From Porphyrobacter sp. (GTDB lineage: Bacteria; Pseudomonadota; Alphaproteobacteria; Sphingomonadales; Sphingomonadaceae), in the NCBI GenBank assembly GCA_027533455.1, contig JAPZUC010000001.1, positions 62,001-126,000 on the forward strand: a DNA stretch of 64,000 nt. Direction: 5' to 3'. Shown one piece after another: positions 61,407 to 64,000 of this stretch. The translations under genes were made by a program, and so were the position numbers. Under the pieces are notes generated by a model. It did not search any database, was not told the DNA's origin, and saw only the letters and a list, made by a program, of their open reading frames with translations. Position 1 is the stretch's first letter; each line of letters begins with the position of its first letter.

Positions 61407-64000
61407 GCCTCGTGCTCCTCGGCCGCGCGGGCCGCACGCTGGGCGATGTGGCTCAGCTGTGCCAGCGCCAGCATCACCGCGCCCAGCACCGTCAGGAACA
61501 CGCCGGTATCGAACAGCATCGCGCTGGCGAGTTCGAACTTGCCGATCAGCGGGAGCGCGAAATAATCGAACCAGCTGGTCAGGAACGGTGCCCCCAGCAC
61601 CATTGCGCCCAGCCCCGTGCCCATCGCCACCAGCACGCCCCAGCCGATCAGGTTGTGCTCGCCGAACGGCTTTCGCGCGTCCGACCAGTCGAAGCCGGCG
61701 GCGAGGTACTGCACGAGGAAGGCCGCCGCCACCACCAGAGCGGCGATGAACCCCCCGCCCGGCTGGTTGTGGCCGCGCAAGAACAGGTAGATGCCTACCG
61801 TCAGCGTCAGCGGCAGGATGATGCGGCTCGCTGCGACCAGCATCATCGGATGGCGCTCGGGCGAATGGGGCATGTCCGCGCGCCAGGCCCGCAGGCGTGC
61901 GCCCGCCGCCCCCCGCGCCGCGCTGTCGAGCAGTGCGAAGATCCCGAGCCCAGCGATGCCCAGCACGATGATCTCTCCCAGCGTATCATAGGCGCGGAAA
62001 TCGACGAGGATGACGTTGACCACATTGGACCCGCCTCCGCCCGATTTCGCATTGGCGAGGTGATAGGCGGCAATGCTTGGCCCCGGATCACGCGTCAGCA
62101 TCGCCCATGCGATTCCGCCGATTAGCACCCCGCCCGCAATCGCGATGGCACCGTCGCGCGCCTTGCGGACGTTGCTGGAGATCAGCGGCGGCCGCTTGGG
62201 CAGCAGGTTCAGCGCCAGCAGGAGCAGCAACACCGTCACCACCTCGACCGAAATCTGGGTGAGCGCGAGATCGGGGGCAGAGAGCACCGCGAAGGCGAGG
62301 CTCACCACCAGCCCGATCACGCTGACGATGATCAGCACGCGAAGGCGGAGGTGCGATTGCACGACCACGGCGAGCGTGGCGGCAACCAGCAGCGCCCATG
62401 CGATGATCGCGGGTAAGGTGGCCGGCAGCGCAGGCCGCGTGCCGGTGAGGCGGCCGCCGCCGGTCACCGCGCCCTCGATCACAAGGAGGATGGTGACACC
62501 GAACGTCGCCAGCAGCATGGTCTGGAGCGACGGGGTGTGAGTGGCAACGATCGCCCGGCGGGTCCAGCGATCGGCAAGACCCATCGCCCGTTCGAACATC
62601 CGCTTGGCATCGGGCAGCGAAGCGGGGTCCCACAGGCCGAGCAGGCGCTTGTGCTGCCACAGCAGCGCGACGCCGCCAGCCACCGCGATCATGCTGAGAA
62701 CAAGCGCGAGGTTGACCCCGTGCCACAGGGCGAGATCGACTTCTGGCAACGCGAGGCCCGTCACCGCTCCCGTCACCGCACCCACCAGCGGTGCTGCGAG
62801 CAGCATCGGGACGAGGCCCAGCAGCACCGCCAGCCCCGTCAGCAATGCAGACGCGGCCCACATTCCGGGCGAGGGATCATGCGCGCGGGCGAAAGGTTCG
62901 GCCTCGCGCGGTGCGCCGAAGAACAGGTGTGCGGCCAAGCGCAGCGAATAGCCGACCGAGAACGTCGCGCCGATAGTGGCCAGCACGGGCAGCAGCCATG
63001 CGGTGCCGAACAGTGCCAGCTTCGGCGTCTGGTAAAGCATCAGCTCCTTGGAGATGAACCCGCCCAGCGGCGGCAGCCCCGCCATCGACGCCGCGGCGAG
63101 CGTGGCGACCAGCGCGGTCACTGGCATCGCCTTTGCAAGCCCGCCGAGACGGCGAATGTCGCGCGTGCCGGTCTCATGCTCGACGATCCCGGCGCTCATG
63201 AACAGCGCGGCTTTGAAAGCGGCATGGTTGAGGATGTGCAGCACCGCAGCCATCGCCGCGGCCTCCAGCGAAAAGCCCAGCAGCATCACCAGCATCCCCA
63301 GCTGCGAGATGGTGGAATAGGCAAGTATGCTTTTCAGATCATGCCGGAACAGCGCCACGGCTGCTCCGAACACCATCGTCACAAGGCCAACGGTGGTGAC
63401 CGTGACCGTGTAGAGTTCCGTCCCCGCCAGCACCGGCCACAGCCGCGCGAGCAGAAACACGCCCGCCTTCACCATCGTCGCCGAGTGGAGATAGGCGCTG
63501 ACCGGCGTCGGCGCGGCCATCGCGTGGGGCAGCCAGAAGTGGAACGGGAACTGGGCGGACTTGGTGAAGCAGCCGACAAGGATCAAGGCGAGGATCGCGG
63601 GATACAGCGGCGAGGCCTGCACCAATGCGCCGCGCGTCAGGATCGTGGCAAGGTCGAAACTGCCCGCGGCCAGCCCGAGCAGCACCATCCCCCCGATCAG
63701 CGCAAGGCCTCCGCCCCCTGTGACAGCCAGCGCCATGCGCGCGCCCTGCCGGGCCTCGGCCTTGTGCTGCCAGAAGCCGATGAGGAGGAAGGATGCGAGG
63801 CTGGTGAGCTCCCAGAAAATGAGAAGCAGAAGGACATTCCCGGCAATTACGATGCCCAACATCGCACCCTGAAACAGCATCAGGCTGGCAAAGAAGCGGC
63901 CGGTGTCCTCGTTCATGTCGAGGTAGCTGTGGGCGAAGATCACTACCAGCAGTCCGATCCCTAGGATCAGCAGTGCGAACATCCAGCCCAGCGGATCGAC
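61403..64000 (-). CDS. mrpA: Na+/H+ antiporter subunit A/B fusion (MrpAB), N-terminus beyond right edge
   Basis: At least 865 codons, open to the right window edge, so the N-terminus is missing. The visible part has the MrpA proton-channel core (KSAQFPFHFWLPHAMAAPTPVSAYLHSATM with its key Lys/His, then HILNHAAFKAALFMSAGI) and the C-terminal MrpA domain with several helices. The last about 150 residues form an MrpB domain (LPLTLTVGIYLFLRGHNQPGGGF), fused in the same frame. A fused A/B form is known in some Gram-negative bacteria. Its stop overlaps mrpC. Confidence 0.94.
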   Translation of the reverse strand, partial: VDPLGWMFALLILGIGLLVVIFAHSYLDMNEDTGRFFASLMLFQGAMLGIVIAGNVLLLLIFWELTSLASFLLIGFWQHKAEARQGARMALAVTGGGGLALIGGMVLLGLAAGSFDLATILTRGALVQASPLYPAILALILVGCFTKSAQFPFHFWLPHAMAAPTPVSAYLHSATMVKAGVFLLARLWPVLAGTELYTVTVTTVGLVTMVFGAAVALFRHDLKSILAYSTISQLGMLVMLLGFSLEAAAMAAVLHILNHAAFKAALFMSAGIVEHETGTRDIRRLGGLAKAMPVTALVATLAAASMAGLPPLGGFISKELMLYQTPKLALFGTAWLLPVLATIGATFSVGYSLRLAAHLFFGAPREAEPFARAHDPSPGMWAASALLTGLAVLLGLVPMLLAAPLVGAVTGAVTGLALPEVDLALWHGVNLALVLSMIAVAGGVALLWQHKRLLGLWDPASLPDAKRMFERAMGLADRWTRRAIVATHTPSLQTMLLATFGVTILLVIEGAVTGGGRLTGTRPALPATLPAIIAWALLVAATLAVVVQSHLRLRVLIIVSVIGLVVSLAFAVLSAPDLALTQISVEVVTVLLLLLALNLLPKRPPLISSNVRKARDGAIAIAGGVLIGGIAWAMLTRDPGPSIAAYHLANAKSGGGGSNVVNVILVDFRAYDTLGEIIVLGIAGLGIFALLDSAARGAAGARLRAWRADMPHSPERHPMMLVAASRIILPLTLTVGIYLFLRGHNQPGGGFIAALVVAAAFLVQYLAAGFDWSDARKPFGEHNLIGWGVLVAMGTGLGAMVLGAPFLTSWFDYFALPLIGKFELASAMLFDTGVFLTVLGAVMLALAQLSHIAQRAARAAEEHEA

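Noticed and set aside
62537-63964. 475-codon plus-strand frame opposite mrpA
   Set aside because: Antisense shadow, rich in Arg, Gln and His; the MrpA protein is clear on the minus strand.

Overview
The window is high-GC (roughly mid-60s percent by eye) chromosomal DNA from an alphaproteobacterium. The gene set points to Sphingomonadales, most likely an Erythrobacteraceae-type marine or freshwater sphingomonad. The evidence is an alphaproteobacterial L10 leader and CIRCE element, MipZ instead of a Min system, TonB with several ExbD proteins, TonB-dependent receptors beside carotenoid oxygenases, small secreted GEIVVC-motif proteins, and an Mrp Na+/H+ antiporter. This placement is inferred from gene content, not from a database search.

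Layout. 1-5.9 kb: a truncated tricorn-like S41 peptidase, a DUF885 protein, a short glutamyl-tRNA synthetase and a small unknown protein. 6-17 kb: rpoC and rpoB on the minus strand, a PsiE-like membrane protein, then rplJ-rplL on the plus strand behind an L10 leader; the usual rplJL-rpoBC order is split and inverted. 17-24 kb: a PEGA-like lipoprotein, a MATE exporter, an MscS channel, CIRCE-groES-groEL, and an SRPBCC/zinc alcohol dehydrogenase pair. 24-31 kb: a glycosyltransferase/pyruvyltransferase-like pair, glpX and hom, with two tandem secreted paralogues inserted between glpX and hom on the other strand. 31-34.7 kb: tonB-exbB-exbD-exbD, a terminator, a near-perfect parS-like site and a third exbD. 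34.7-44.3 kb: a ligase-associated DEXH helicase, a membrane J-like protein coupled to an HscC-type Hsp70, a phosphohexomutase, a Pam18-like J protein coupled to mipZ, and panC. 44.4-46.9 kb: tRNA-Gly(TCC) with a scar, made of an integrase N-terminus fused to a dehydrogenase tail, two intact catabolic genes and a truncated flavin oxidoreductase. 46.9-58.2 kb: hydrolase, semialdehyde dehydrogenase, and two carotenoid/stilbene oxygenases bracketed by two TonB-dependent receptors. 58.3-64 kb: the mrp (mnh) antiporter operon, running off the right edge.

How the parts fit. The core is growth and proteostasis machinery (RNA polymerase, L10/L7/L12, GroESL, HscC). The parS-like site and mipZ about 9 kb apart suggest an origin-proximal position. 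TonB-ExbBD could energise the two receptors, which may import a hydrophobic or aromatic substrate for the oxygenases, with the semialdehyde dehydrogenase as a possible aldehyde sink. The tRNA-Gly scar is the clearest sign of past mobile-element activity. No intact insertion sequence, prophage or CRISPR array was seen.
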